Source: Hymenoscyphus infarciens (lineage: Eukaryota > Ascomycota > Leotiomycetes > Helotiales > Helotiaceae). Taken from it: 64,000 nucleotides of DNA. Positions 29,425 to 39,828 of the stretch are shown piece by piece (positions within the stretch are counted from its first letter, which is position 1; each line of letters starts with the position of its first letter). The notes below the pieces were generated by a model that searched no databases, was not told where the DNA came from, and was given only the letters and a program-made list of their open reading frames with translations. The position numbers were made by a program, and so were the translations under genes. Location of the stretch: contig LLCB01000095.1 of NCBI GenBank assembly GCA_001414345.1, positions 62,001 to 126,000 on the forward strand, in the 5' to 3' direction.

Positions 29425-29871
29425 ATCCACAGGTGTACTGACGTGACGGTAGACCCCTGCCTTGTGGTGGAAAAGTTGTGTTAGCCAAAGAACCCAGTAA
29501 ATGATCTCAATGTGAGAAGAGCCCAACCGGGAGTCTATCGTCCTCCTTGAATCTCCTTGAATTGCTTCAGAGCATCGTTCTCGAGTAGGATGACGTGTGC
29601 AGTCGTAGCTGGCTCAAGAATATTTAATGTTGATGTTGTAAAGGTTGGGATGCAAGGCAAGGCTCAATGACGACCTCGGGAGGGTGCAGGTGAAGCATTA
29701 TTTCCAATAATGAGCCTTGCGGCCTGAGGCTACAACTCTGGGCGCAGCGCATGCTTGTAAGCAAAAACCTCAACCCCTCCAAAAAACACCAAAACATCCC
29801 ACCTTGACAACTGCATACCGCGCTCCAGAATTTCTACAAATCCAAATACCTCACCCTCAACACAATACAAA
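29425..29871. promoter_or_regulatory. Shared upstream region of prp4 and TMA7
   Basis: These 447 bp separate two divergently transcribed, broadly expressed genes, so both promoters must lie here. Just upstream of the TMA7 start the plus strand is rich in C and A (about 29,790-29,870), typical of fungal 5' leaders. No TATA box is evident, as usual for housekeeping genes. Confidence 0.5.
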
Positions 29872-30192
29872 ATGGGAGGCGCAGACAGAGCAGGTAAGCA
29901 TGAGGCCATCACCGTCCCATTTCCGCCAGTCACTAATGCGATAAACAGGTGGCAAGGCAAAGCCTTTGAAGCAGCCAAAAAAGGCACCAAAGGGAGAGAT
30001 GGACGAAGAGGACAAGGCTTTCGCCGAGAAGCAAAGAGCTGGTAATTTGGGAAGACTCTGCTTGGATTTGAATATTTACTAACTGTCTGAATAGATGCAA
30101 AGGCCAAGGCTGAGATGGCAGCAAAAGCGAAAGGCTCGAAAGGCCCCCTCAACACCGGATCCCAGGGTATCAAGAAGAGCGGCAAGAAATGA
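29872..30192 (+). CDS. TMA7: Translation machinery-associated protein 7 (TMA7)
   Basis: Three exons (29872..29893, 29949..30041, 30095..30192) encode a 70-aa Lys/Ala-rich protein. It has the family layout: a short GGK-AKPLKQPKK head, an acidic EMDEEDKAFAEKQRAD centre, and a C-terminus ending GSQGIKKSGKK, which is nearly invariant in eukaryotes. The 55-bp and 53-bp introns have good GTAAGC/GTAATT donors, and the second has a TACTAAC branch site. TMA7 associates with ribosomes in yeast, and its precise role is poorly defined. The gene is easily missed because its first exon is only 22 nt and no single frame is long. Confidence 0.93.
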
Positions 30193-30912
30193 GCGACTAG
30201 ATACGGTATGAGTTATGCTTGTGGTGCTTGAGGCTTGGAGAAATACGGCGTTCATGGGATTCTGAGGGACGGAAGCCAGGGTTACCTCCGCAATTGCAGG
30301 AAGGGAGGAATATAACACTATGATACCACCACTCCATGCGCATTCCATTCGTTTTCTGTGATTTTCGATGTTCGTCTTCTTCGATTATATTTTCTTCATC
30401 GGCTATATTTCCAGGCTCGTCAGATTTATATTTTCGTACGCCCGTATTGTGGCGGGGTTACTCTGGCATGCAACGTTGAATTGAGGGGCATAGGGGCCCT
30501 AGTGTTGTACGAAGCCTTGAAAGTGAGATTGTGAGTTTAAGAGACTTGTATTTGTAGTCACTAACCTTGACGTTGAAGACTTGACATGTTATGTTGACTT
30601 GAGAATCAGGGGGGACAATATTCGGCTGAAAAGAATTTATATGGCCAGGCCGTGTTATTTGAAAGCACTTGTAAGGAGTTACTGTCAAATCCGGGCAAGG
30701 AAAAGTGTTTCATGATTCGAAGGTTCAGTCTACAGCAAGTTTCTCTGCTCGTTGAAGGCTTGTCTTATGCAAGTTGCCCATGGTAAAGTCCGGGGTACTT
30801 GGGCCTCGGCTGCGGCAACATCGCTTCCCCGCCATAAGCACTCCAACATCCTCCTCTTCATAACTCACAGTCCTTATACTTGTCGAGAGAAACCTTACGA
30901 TTTAACTTCATC
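30193..30912. other. Intergenic region TMA7 to SDR gene
   Basis: Holds the TMA7 3' UTR and the promoter of the downstream dehydrogenase gene. No ORF is supported. CT/CA-rich sequence directly before the SDR start (about 30,840-30,912) looks like a 5' leader. Confidence 0.4.
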
Positions 30913-32124
30913 ATGGCATCGCGTGTAGCACAAATTGCAGGGCATCTGAATTACCCCAAAGGACTACTTGGGGGTCAGATAGCGATCATTACGGGATCTG
31001 GACAAGGTATCGGTGCGGAAACTGCTCGACTCTTTGCAAATGAGGCAAGTTGAATTCTCTCATACTCCAGTAATAGGGATAATGAATCCCTTTCTCTTGA
31101 AGCATATTTGAAAACTTCGTAAACTTTCTAAAGAAGTTGACTGACTCCGAGTTCATGAATAGGGTGCCAAGGTTGTAGTTTCAGACATTGATGGAGGTTG
31201 ATAGTCTCTATTCGATTTCAAGTTCAAGTTATTCTAACGCCTTCATAGTGAAAGCAAATTCCGTCGCCGAAAGCATCAATAACTCCGGCGGGAGTGCGAT
31301 AGCCGTAGCAGGCGACATGTTAGATTCCGAATATCTAAAAACCCTCGTAAGAAAGGCCGGCGAGTTTGGGGATGGAAAAATCCATATAATAGTTAACAAT
31401 GCTGGGTACCCTCATTACTTCAACACTCTCATTTCTACAAAACTAACCTTTGAACAGATATACATGGGATGGAGTAATCCACAAAATGACCGACAAGCAA
31501 TGGGACAACATAATAGCTTTGCACAACACGGCTCCTTTTAAACTTGTCCGAGAAGCTGCACCATTCTTCCGAGTCACAGATGGGGAACATCGTGTGATTG
31601 TTAATATATCGTCTACCTCTGGAGTTCATGGGAATGCGGGTCAGGCAAATTATGGTCTTGCGAAATCGGGGATTAATGGTTTGACTAAGGTTATTGCAAA
31701 AGAGTGTGTATTATCCAAAAATTTTTACCCCTTCAGGTTGTGTCGGACCAGTTTAAACTCCAGTTCCCCCTCAATCCCTCTCAGAGATACTTCTAGAGAT
31801 GGTAATACTGATTCTGAGATCTTCTACAGATGGGGCCCAAAATTCGGCGTCAGATGTAACTCGATAGCATTTGGTCACATTCAGACACGATTGACGGCCG
31901 CAAAGGAAGAGGGAGCATTTGTTACAACTCCAGACGGAGAGAAGATTGCCCTGGGTATACCAACGGGACAGGGTGCAAAATCTAAAGATGCTAATCTTGA
32001 CATTCCGTTGAGAAGACCTGGAACTGCGACGGAGGCTGCGAGTAGCATTTTGGCACTTGCTAGTCCGCTGTGTAGTTACATTACTGGTCAGGTTATTATG
32101 GTTACTGGTGGAAGGAATATGTAA
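30913..32124 (+). CDS. Short-chain dehydrogenase/reductase (SDR)
   Basis: Five exons (30913..31044, 31163..31196, 31249..31405, 31458..31703, 31830..32124) give 287 aa. The Rossmann cofactor motif TGSGQGIG sits at residues 27-34. An acidic SDID follows strand beta2, suggesting NAD(H) preference. NNAG, the catalytic Ser in NISSTSG and the YGLAKSG (YxxxK) pair are intact. The C-terminus ends SYITGQVIMVTGG, as in classical FabG-like SDRs. Likely an NAD(P)-dependent oxidoreductase related to 3-oxoacyl-ACP reductases. The substrate is unknown. Intron 1 uses a GC donor (GAG|GCAAGT), which is required to keep the conserved FANEGAKVVVSDID reading. Intron 4 (GTGTGT donor, 126 bp) restores AKEWGPKFGVR. 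Confidence 0.88.
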
Positions 32125-32776
32125 GAAAATGTGTTTGGTGTTTTACTGCTTTTGTTTTAGTCTCGCGCAATGAAGTACCTTGTTTTAACATTTCATTTTG
32201 CTGCCTCACTGGCATTTTATTCCTCGCTATCTGGATTCGTGATGGACATTACTTTTTCTCTCGTTGTTCCGACTCTCTAGGGTAATTTCCTGTGATTAAT
32301 CTAGGACAACCTAGAATATTAATATGGGTGGTTTTGAACAACGAAGTTTAAATACTCCAAATATCTTGGTTACTTACTTTTATTTTCCCTCGAGGGTTAG
32401 AACAACGAAGCCTATTTTCATTGTCCACCAGGAGCTGGGTTTACATTACTAGGTGAAAGACGATTTTCAAAAAAAAAAAATTCAACTCCAGCCTTACAGT
32501 AAGTGAATTTTCCATGGGTCTGCTAATTCCAGTAACAATTCATTTGAAAATCAGATTCACTTGGACTCTATATCAAGATCAACAACGCTACCCATCCTCC
32601 TCCCCCCTCTCCAAACACGCCATCCACGTCCCTTGCAACTGTACGGCAACCTCTTCGCACTCAAACCCAAGATGGAGGGCAACACATAAGCGCCAGAACT
32701 CAATAAAACTTCTTCCTCGTCATTATCGAACACCAGCGCTGTCACGCCCATCAACCTACTTGACTGAGCAGACGAG
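32125..32776. other. Intergenic region downstream of SDR
   Basis: Includes the SDR 3' UTR and an A10 run near 32,470. A short plus-strand frame (32,514-32,786) has no recognisable features. Confidence 0.4.
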
Positions 32777-33558
32777 ATGTTGCTAAATTTTTGCATTGAA
32801 ACTTGCAAGCAACCGCAACCTATCGAATCGAAAAGACGGAACGATTCAGTCAACAAGTTCTCTCTGGAATCCGCAGGCGGTGGAAGCTCAAAATATCCAC
32901 CCCTTCTTGCTGGGATTTACTTCGCCATGACGTGTAAGCATATTCGCAACATCATGGTGGACGACATGTTATTCTATAAGCAGACTGTCTTTGGCTTTTA
33001 ATACCAGAACGATATGATGGTTTACCTTGCGAACTTCACCGACGGCAAGAGAAGAGCAATTCGGTCCATAAAGTTCACCAAAGACTGCATGCTAAATTTT
33101 CAATCGGAACTTCCATACAGCTATATGGGTGCAACATGTATTATGTATTCTGCTTGAGGCTCCCTAAGACATCTGGAGATCTGCCTGAATATCTCGAGCT
33201 GTGGTCCCTTTTCGTCGGAGGACCCCTGGCAACAATAGGCCTTGGACCTGAGAATGCTACACCTCCCTAATCAAGTCCACCCTAGGGATTCGTGGTCTTA
33301 AGTCCTTGGAGGTGCTTTATTTATGACGATGAAGCGACAACGCACTACTAAGGTTATCAAAACTCTGGTAGAGGTTTCAGTGACACAACTGAGGAGATTG
33401 ATAACATGGTTGCAAGCAATACAGCCCTGGTTAATTGCCATGTAACTCGCCCCCGGACAAGATATTTGAATTTGGGGGTTCTCTATAAAACACTAATACG
33501 CTCTGGATCGGATCTAGCTGGGACAACCTTGGAGGCAGAGGCTTGGCCGTTATTGTAG
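32777..33558 (+). pseudogene. Degraded F-box/LRR-like gene
   Basis: Opens MLLNFCIETCKQPQPIESKR, runs through ACKH-like words (YFAMTCKHIRNIMVDDMLFY) and hits TAA at 33,000. It then continues in the same frame (NDMMVYLANFTDGKRRAIRS) to a TGA near 33,154, and on with LRHLEICLNISS. A second frame supplies LGIRGLKSLEVLYL, and a third supplies a long open C-terminus to the TAG at about 33,558. The combination of an RRxIRSIKF strand, LRHLE and GLKSLEV repeats is the pattern of large fungal families of F-box/2EXR-like proteins with degenerate leucine-rich repeats. At least two nonsense codons and one or more frameshifts make it a pseudogene. No F-box itself was seen. Confidence 0.55.
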
Positions 33559-34469
33559 GAGTCTATGAAAGTTAGTCTGGTAAGCAGGTAACTGCCGTTG
33601 CGTCTCGATACCAAGTTCCCTTAGTCTCCTCTGGATGCGCTGCAGTGGAAACTTCTCAGGAGAAAATTGTGTAGGGGTTACTTTCTTTTGGACAGTTGAT
33701 GGGTATGTTAAGTTTTGTTTTGGCTTGGGGAGCCATTAAATCGATGCCCCGAGTCTTAGTAAATCAGCGCCCACCGCCGCCACGTGAATACACTATGCTT
33801 GCAATCTAACTTTAATATAACGACCTCTTCCGTTCAAATTTGTATAGCGAGCCCTTTAGGCGTTACTAAATTGTTATTTAAAAATGAAACATAAGTAGTA
33901 GGGGAAAATCACGTAGTAATACTACTCTCTTTTATAAATCCCTTTTTCCTTCTTCTCAAAGTAGAAGTTTCTGAAGTAGAAGCTGTCTTAAAATTCTTAT
34001 TTTAGATGCTGAAATACACCCTTTGAACTTAATTAAGTGCTTACTGTGCGCTATTAGAAGTCACGAGTTATCAGCAAAACCTGGGAATGTCGATTTATTT
34101 TGGTGGTAAGCGAGGCTGTGGGCACTGATTTACTAAGATCGACTCGATACTTGACTTCTACTCATTTTTTTGCAAGGCATTGAGGCCGAAGATGCCACTG
34201 GAAAGTTACCTCAAGAAACTCAGGTGTGGATGCGGATTTTTAGGGGAGGGGGTTATTGGTTCTTCGCTGTATCTTTCCTTCACTCGCATCGAATTTTTTG
34301 AATGCGTTAGCTAAACCAAAGAACAATAGTCACCTCTGAAATGCATGGCTTTCCACAAATTTCTTTCAATTATAAAACTATTTCTCTCTACAGGTAACTC
34401 GTAACTACCTGACATCTTTACTCTACAGCAGACCCCTCTAATTACACCCGTTTTCCCCGTAGATATATC
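33559..34469. other. Intergenic region
   Basis: No supported ORF. Around 33,800-34,020 the sequence becomes AT/TA-rich, like a short, weakly RIP-affected patch. The right end is likely the 3' UTR of the following minus-strand gene. Confidence 0.4.
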
Positions 34470-36083
34470 TCACCCTCTAGTACTCGCGGATGGCCTAGGT
34501 GTTTCCATCAGAGTCGTCCAGTCCGGATTCATCGACAGAATTATGTCAGCCCTCGAGTCAAACCCATCTATAAACTCATCAAAATAGCCTGCTGTCGAAC
34601 CAATTTCTGGATACATTGACGAGTTCCTTCCTCCGGTGAAATAATGGTAAAGACTGTAAAGACAAAAGATGATGAATACAAGTGGAATGATGACACGAGA
34701 AAGAAGATCGAAGGTGGTTTGAACCCAAATTTGGGCCGACTCCCACAGGTTTCGTTCTTCGTTTGGCCGTGAGAGAAACCGCGAGAGAGGTGGAGGTTCG
34801 TTTGGTGAAGGTTCGCTTGGGTCTGGTGCCTGTTCGTGTGGAGGGCTTTGAGGAACCTGCGGAGAAACTGGCTGCGGAGAAACTGGCTGAGGAGAAACTG
34901 GCTGCGGTGAAATTGACTGTGAAGGAACAGGCGAGTTTTCTGGCAAGCTCTCTGAGGGAGCTTGAGCTTCGGTTTGTTGATTTCCAGGATCAAAAGACAG
35001 ATACCCCCCTGGTGGAGGCCCAATTACCCTTCTTCCCCCTCCACGAACACTTGGCGAGCTATCTGACGAGTTTACTGGCGATGGAGCTTGAGCTCCCGTT
35101 TGTTGATTTCCAGGATTATAAGAAAGATACCCCCCTGTTGGAGGCCCAATTACCCCTCCTCTTCCTCTTCCACTTACCCCTCTACCCCCTCCGCCCCTCC
35201 ATGGTCCTTCAGGTAGTCCTGCACCAGCTATAACGCGAGTTGGACGCCTCTCACCATTCCCATCTTTCCCGTTATCATCCCCATCACCAAATTCTCCATC
35301 ACCATCTCCCCCAAGTCCCCCATCATCATCTCCCCCAAGTCCCCCATCATCATCTCCCCCAAATCCCCCATCATCATCTCCCCCATCACCCCCATCATCA
35401 TCTCCCCCAAATTCCCTCTCAAGGAACTTTCTGATTTTTATGACCTCATCCTCCATCGTTGTGGCGGCTAGTTTAATATTTTGTGTATCGTTGTGACTAG
35501 TGTGCAACGCCTCGGGAATCAGCTCGACCACTGTTTGAATTTCTTTAGCTATTTTTTGAAGTTCGACAGCTGTTTGGTAGCTGCCTGCAGCTTCCTCGAG
35601 AAAGAGCGCAGTGTGTTGGAAAATGTGCTGAAATTGTTCTCGTGTTATATTACGAAGATCTCTGATATCTAGCGCCAGTTCTGCTAGATGAGCCGATTCA
35701 AGTAACTGTAAAATCTTTTTGGTAGGCGAAGGTTTACGCTTCTTCCCGGGGTCGCTAGCTGGAGAATCGCTATCTGAAGAAAATCCCGGGAAACCGCGGA
35801 AAGGATCGTTCGGGTCGTCAGGACCATCGGGGTTATCATCGTCGTCGTCGTCCTCCTCTTCCTCTTTTTCTGCATTTGCGACTGCTTGCAGTTGTCTTTG
35901 ACGCATTGCTTCCTGAATTCTTCGAACTTCTCGTTGATGTGCAGTTAGTGGGGCTGCGGATCCCCCCTCGTTCTGAACTTGGCTCTCGTTCTGAGTTGCG
36001 TTCATTGGTTGATCATTGTTCCCATCAGGCTGATTGTCATTCTCTTGCCCAGCGGGCACACTGGGCGATCCACTTTCGGACAT
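34470..36083 (-). CDS. Orphan acidic, repeat-rich single-pass membrane protein
   Basis: A single uninterrupted exon of 537 aa from MSESGSPSVPAGQ (an in-frame ATG 18 codons upstream exists but adds an atypical head). Regions in order: disordered Q/N/E-rich head with a very acidic stretch (EKEEEEDDDDDDNPDGPDD); a helical, probably coiled-coil segment (about 125-230); a Gly-Asp repeat (GGDDDGG, encoded by five 24-bp units); a Gly/Pro region with two imperfect copies of IGPPTGGYLSYNPGNQQ; a PQPVS tandem repeat; a predicted transmembrane helix near 463-482 (VIIPLVFIIFCLYSLYHYF); and a 55-residue tail. I recognise no family. The long open frame and ordered segments argue for a real, fast-evolving gene. 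It is divergent from the RING-H2 gene. Confidence 0.7.
   Translation of the reverse strand: MSESGSPSVPAGQENDNQPDGNNDQPMNATQNESQVQNEGGSAAPLTAHQREVRRIQEAMRQRQLQAVANAEKEEEEDDDDDDNPDGPDDPNDPFRGFPGFSSDSDSPASDPGKKRKPSPTKKILQLLESAHLAELALDIRDLRNITREQFQHIFQHTALFLEEAAGSYQTAVELQKIAKEIQTVVELIPEALHTSHNDTQNIKLAATTMEDEVIKIRKFLEREFGGDDDGGDGGDDDGGFGGDDDGGLGGDDDGGLGGDGDGEFGDGDDNGKDGNGERRPTRVIAGAGLPEGPWRGGGGRGVSGRGRGGVIGPPTGGYLSYNPGNQQTGAQAPSPVNSSDSSPSVRGGGRRVIGPPPGGYLSFDPGNQQTEAQAPSESLPENSPVPSQSISPQPVSPQPVSPQPVSPQVPQSPPHEQAPDPSEPSPNEPPPLSRFLSRPNEERNLWESAQIWVQTTFDLLSRVIIPLVFIIFCLYSLYHYFTGGRNSSMYPEIGSTAGYFDEFIDGFDSRADIILSMNPDWTTLMETPRPSASTRG
35296..35415. repeat. 24-bp minisatellite inside the orphan membrane protein gene
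   Basis: Five consecutive 24-bp units (plus-strand core CCATCATCATCTCCCCC) encode eight-residue Gly/Asp repeats on the minus strand. Because 24 is a multiple of 3, copy-number change would keep the reading frame. Confidence 0.85.
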
Positions 36084-37364
36084 CTTTTGCTTTGGAGCGC
36101 AGAAACTTATTTTTAAATCTATCAACTTCGCTGACAATTGAAACTCTCACAGAATTTCGGAAGGGTAATCAAGCAGTTCTTTTTGGAGAACAAAGAACAT
36201 TTCGAGGGAAAGATGCTTTCATACATTGTTGTGGCACCTCAATGGACAAGTCAAAAGAAAGAGAAACCATCGCTAAGCGAAAAGGAGTGGCCCTCTCACG
36301 TGACATGAGCTTACGCTTGCAGTTGTTTGAGGACATTGAACTAAACAATGCAAGCGGAGTGCCTTTGTTGAGTTTCCCAATATAGAATTTCTTTGACTGA
36401 CTGGCGAGAACTTTGTTGCCTTGGCTGCTAAAATTCTCGCAAAATGGAAAAAACTGCAATACAAATTTTAGTCATCATATGGTACTTCCACGACGTAAAT
36501 AAGTTCGGGAGCTTTCTAAACCTTTGGGCAACATGACTACAGACAAACATCTTATTTTTTGCCTTTTGCGTCCACTTAATACCTCATAAAGTCAAGTCCT
36601 TTAAGTGGGAAGCCTACTTTCAGGCCAGCCTTAGTCAACGAGACAACATCTCTTCGAAGCTGTGCCCCTTATCTACTGTTATTTCTGCAGAAGAACGCGA
36701 ATAAATATTATAGGAGACTGGTCGCCATGAGCCCTATATCTATCGACTTCTTCCAGAATGCAGCGCCTTGGCAGTGTGTGTTGCATACCCAAAGAGCTCG
36801 ATCAGTTTGCAAACGTATTATTGGGCTATTTGGGAATTTTTGTCGACAGGGTGGCTCTTGTGCCCGGTTGCTTGGCGCCACAATGCACTTTTCTTGTGTC
36901 ACTGGTACTTTTAAAACGTGGATGTGGTGTAAAACTCAATTACTGGGTTGCAATGGTCAAAAGAATGCGTCGCGGGGTAGTGCGACCCACACAATAGAGA
37001 TCAAAGTATCAAGAGTCATTAGAGACGAGTCTCTGTGAGAAAACAATGAAACATTATCTTTGGATATTATTCCTTTTTCAAAAAGGAGAATCTTGAAAGA
37101 GAGTAAAGGTCGCTGTATTACAACAAAGAAAATACACAATAGAGTCCTTCTGCTCTTTTATAATGATATAAAGCTTTGTACAACTTGTAAACAGAAGTTT
37201 TATGATAATGTATAAATTAGGTCTGGTTAGTAGGTGAGATAGAAACAAATCAAACAAACACTAACATCTAAACAACTAAACGCCAACATCAATTACAAAT
37301 TCAACGTCACCTAACCAATAAAAAAAAGACTGATCAGAAACTCACTATCTTTTCTGCAGCAGTT
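36084..37364. promoter_or_regulatory. Divergent intergenic region of the orphan TM and RING-H2 genes
   Basis: About 1.3 kb contains the start-proximal regions of both genes. Frames such as 36,727-37,038 plus (103 codons) lack supporting features. The last 150 bp before the RING-H2 start are CAA/ACA-rich, consistent with a 5' leader. Confidence 0.4.
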
Positions 37365-38880
37365 ATGTCGTCAGGTATAAACTGTACTTATATTAATAGA
37401 CTTTACGTTAAATGCGGTACGATAAATCCTCCCCTTCTACTCCCCAAAACTAAAGAAGTTTACTGACAAAGATTATGTAGGACACGCAAAGGTACTTGTA
37501 ACTCACTCTGAGATATGCCTTACCTCAAATAACAGGAGGAGACAAACAATACTTGCTATATTGCAACTCACCTCAGCAGGAAATAAGTATGTAGCAGTCT
37601 TCGAAGAGGGAACTTCCAGATCAGCTGGATGTATCTGCGGATTAGTTATAAAACCTAACACAATCTTCCAGGTAAAAAACGACTGGTGTGGAAGGGATGG
37701 TTGTGTAGAGCCACAAAACTGGAACACAGACGCTGCAAAAAGTTCAAGAAAGCAGGCAAAACTGGACTATCAGCTTCAAATACGAGATCAAGAAAAGACC
37801 AGACCCGAAATCCACCGACAAGAGGAAGTTGACAATGCCTCCGAAAGAGAAGCTAATAAAGCAAGTTATAAACGAACTCTTATAGAGCAACGAAATAACG
37901 AGAACTTTCATGTTTTTGATTTCAGACATTATCCGAAAAGGTTAGATCGTCTGTTACCCAAATTCCTCACAGAAACACAACCCCCTGATGCGTCAATTTT
38001 ATGTACTGGCTGCCAAGAAGCGCTGTCAAAGGTTAAGAGGGGAGATGTCATTGTTCACACGCCTTGCAAACATTACTTCCACCGCTCTTGTATTATAAAT
38101 TCCGTTCTCAGTACAACAGGCCAAAGTTGTCCAAATTGCGCAGAGGAATATAAAATATACCTTTTCAATGGTTTCGAGCCAACAGTCATGTCTACTTCAC
38201 TCCTAGAAGGCCATCCGGATCATGATATGCGCTGGCTACAACCGTACGAGATTATAAGTGGGGGCTTCATTCCCCATGGAGCAACAGATCTAAATGGAAG
38301 AAGTCGCGTGCGATTGCAAACAGGTCAGGAAGTGAGCGATAAATGGGGGGAGTATAACGATGAAGCGCAGCTGACACAGGAAGTAGATACGTGGGCTGTT
38401 CAGCAAGAAAAAAGAGTCAGTGAGTGGGAAGTGGCTCTCCAAGAAAATGTAGAGTTCTTCGTCGGATATCTGGGGGGAGTGCATGCAAAATTAGAGGCAG
38501 TTCAAGCTCTACTCGACACCCCTTTTCAGGGCGTTGCGGACTCGGAAGAAGCCCGGCAGGCTATCCTTGACTTTAATGAAACTTGGATGGCTCACGTTAT
38601 GCCATTGGATAGGTTGCAGTGGGATATAGGAGAGAAAGTGCTGTCTAGCTTAAGATATAGTGAAAATAGCCCTATTGCTGGGACAGTGATGGCTGCTAGA
38701 AACATTTCAACTGCATGCGATGCGCTCGATGACGCTTGGAGGGAGGCTCAGCAAAAATACAATGGAATGCTGGATGAGCTGCAAATGGCACTCCAGAGAC
38801 GAGTGGCAGAACTCCGGGGAGAAGTAGAAGAGGCAGCGGAATTATCAGACTCATCGTCAGATTCCCTCAATATGCCATAA
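37365..38880 (+). CDS. Orphan RING-H2 zinc-finger protein
   Basis: Two exons (37365..37374 and 37481..38880) give 469 aa. The first exon encodes only MSS plus one base. The GTATAA donor and TATGTAG acceptor join it in phase to GHAKVLVTHSEICL. A RING-H2 domain lies at about 178-223 with the full ligand set: C178-x2-C181, C199-x-H201, H204-x2-C207, C220-x2-C223 (CTGC, PCKHYFHRSC, CPNC). This suggests an E3 ubiquitin ligase. N-terminally there is a charged, probably helical stretch (about 90-145). C-terminally there are long helices and an acidic Ser-rich end (ELSDSSSDSLNMP). No other domain is recognised, so the target is unknown. Alternatively the frame could start downstream without exon 1, but the in-phase upstream extension favours the spliced form. 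Confidence 0.75.
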
Positions 38881-39680
38881 ATTCCAAAAGATCTGTAAGC
38901 CAACCCCTATTTTTCTTTATCACGAAGTATATACCTCCCGGCGTCCGTATCTCCTATCCTGTAGTAGATCCAAGTTCCTAGTAGTTTAGAGTTATCAGTA
39001 TATCGGCGTGCTTTGGCTGGCTTCAAAGCACGAAATTAAATATTAGTATTGGAAAATTTGTAATGATTTGCACCGATTTGAGGTTCTAGTTGTCTTTTTT
39101 CGTAGTGATCTATCTACTTTCTTTTTTAAACTGAAAAGTAATAGTATTTGTAACTAGGTCCAAGTTGTAGTCGACACTTGAGATATTTCAAGGGGAAAAG
39201 CGGGATGGGAGGCTAGAGAGCGCCTAAGTAATATAGAGAAAAGAAGCACTCAGATTAATGATAACGGGAACAGCTGCTGTGGAAACCAAGAACACTGCTA
39301 TCATAGAGCATGATTTACAACAAGGACCAAAATAATATTTAGACGAATAGCTTCCGAGTGGTAGTTCCTTCTCTTGTTTCGACCTTGGTGCTTGTATTCA
39401 GATGGCCATCAGTCAATAACCTTCAAGTGCAGGCTACATTGATGGGTGAAACATAGTTCAAGATATCCTCACGTCTTTCCCACCCAACCACCAAAAGAAT
39501 ATAATTTCTCCATAACCCTTGTAGCCGTGTAATCTACTTACTCTGAGCAGATGTATAATAGACAGTGGTGAACCAAAACTCCAAATTCACCGCGTTTACT
39601 CACCACACATTTGATTCAAATTCAAGTCATGTAGCCCCTAGGGAGTCACTTCCTTCTGCCCTCGGCAAAGCTCCCACTTC
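38881..39680. other. Intergenic region RING-H2 to secreted protein gene
   Basis: Holds the RING-H2 3' UTR and the promoter of the secreted protein gene. An upstream in-frame extension of the latter (from about 39,565) is open but not conserved-looking and is interpreted as promoter and 5' UTR. Confidence 0.4.
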
Positions 39681-39689
39681 TATAAAAAG
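39681..39689 (+). promoter_or_regulatory. TATA box of the secreted protein gene
   Basis: TATAAAAAG lies 148 bp upstream of the signal-peptide ATG. Spacing would put the transcription start near 39,710-39,720 and give a leader of about 110 bp, a usual length. A clear TATA box suggests regulated rather than constitutive expression. Confidence 0.5.
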
Positions 39690-39828
39690 CACCCCTTCTT
39701 TCCCAGGGGCAAAACAAATACCACACACCAAATTTCAGCACGACGGCACACTTCGCACACAAACACCCATTTCAAGAGTTTCCACCTCGCCAACAACAAT
39801 AGAACAACACTGCATCGGGACCCTGAAC

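Noticed and set aside
29730..30185. 151-codon minus-strand frame
   Set aside because: It is the antisense shadow of the conserved TMA7 gene and its introns.
34763..35901. Plus-strand frames rich in Glu/Leu or His/Pro
   Set aside because: They are shadows of the repeat-rich membrane protein gene on the other strand.
39565..39828. N-terminal extension of the secreted protein frame
   Set aside because: The extension contains the TATA box and leader-like sequence, and using it would bury the signal peptide.
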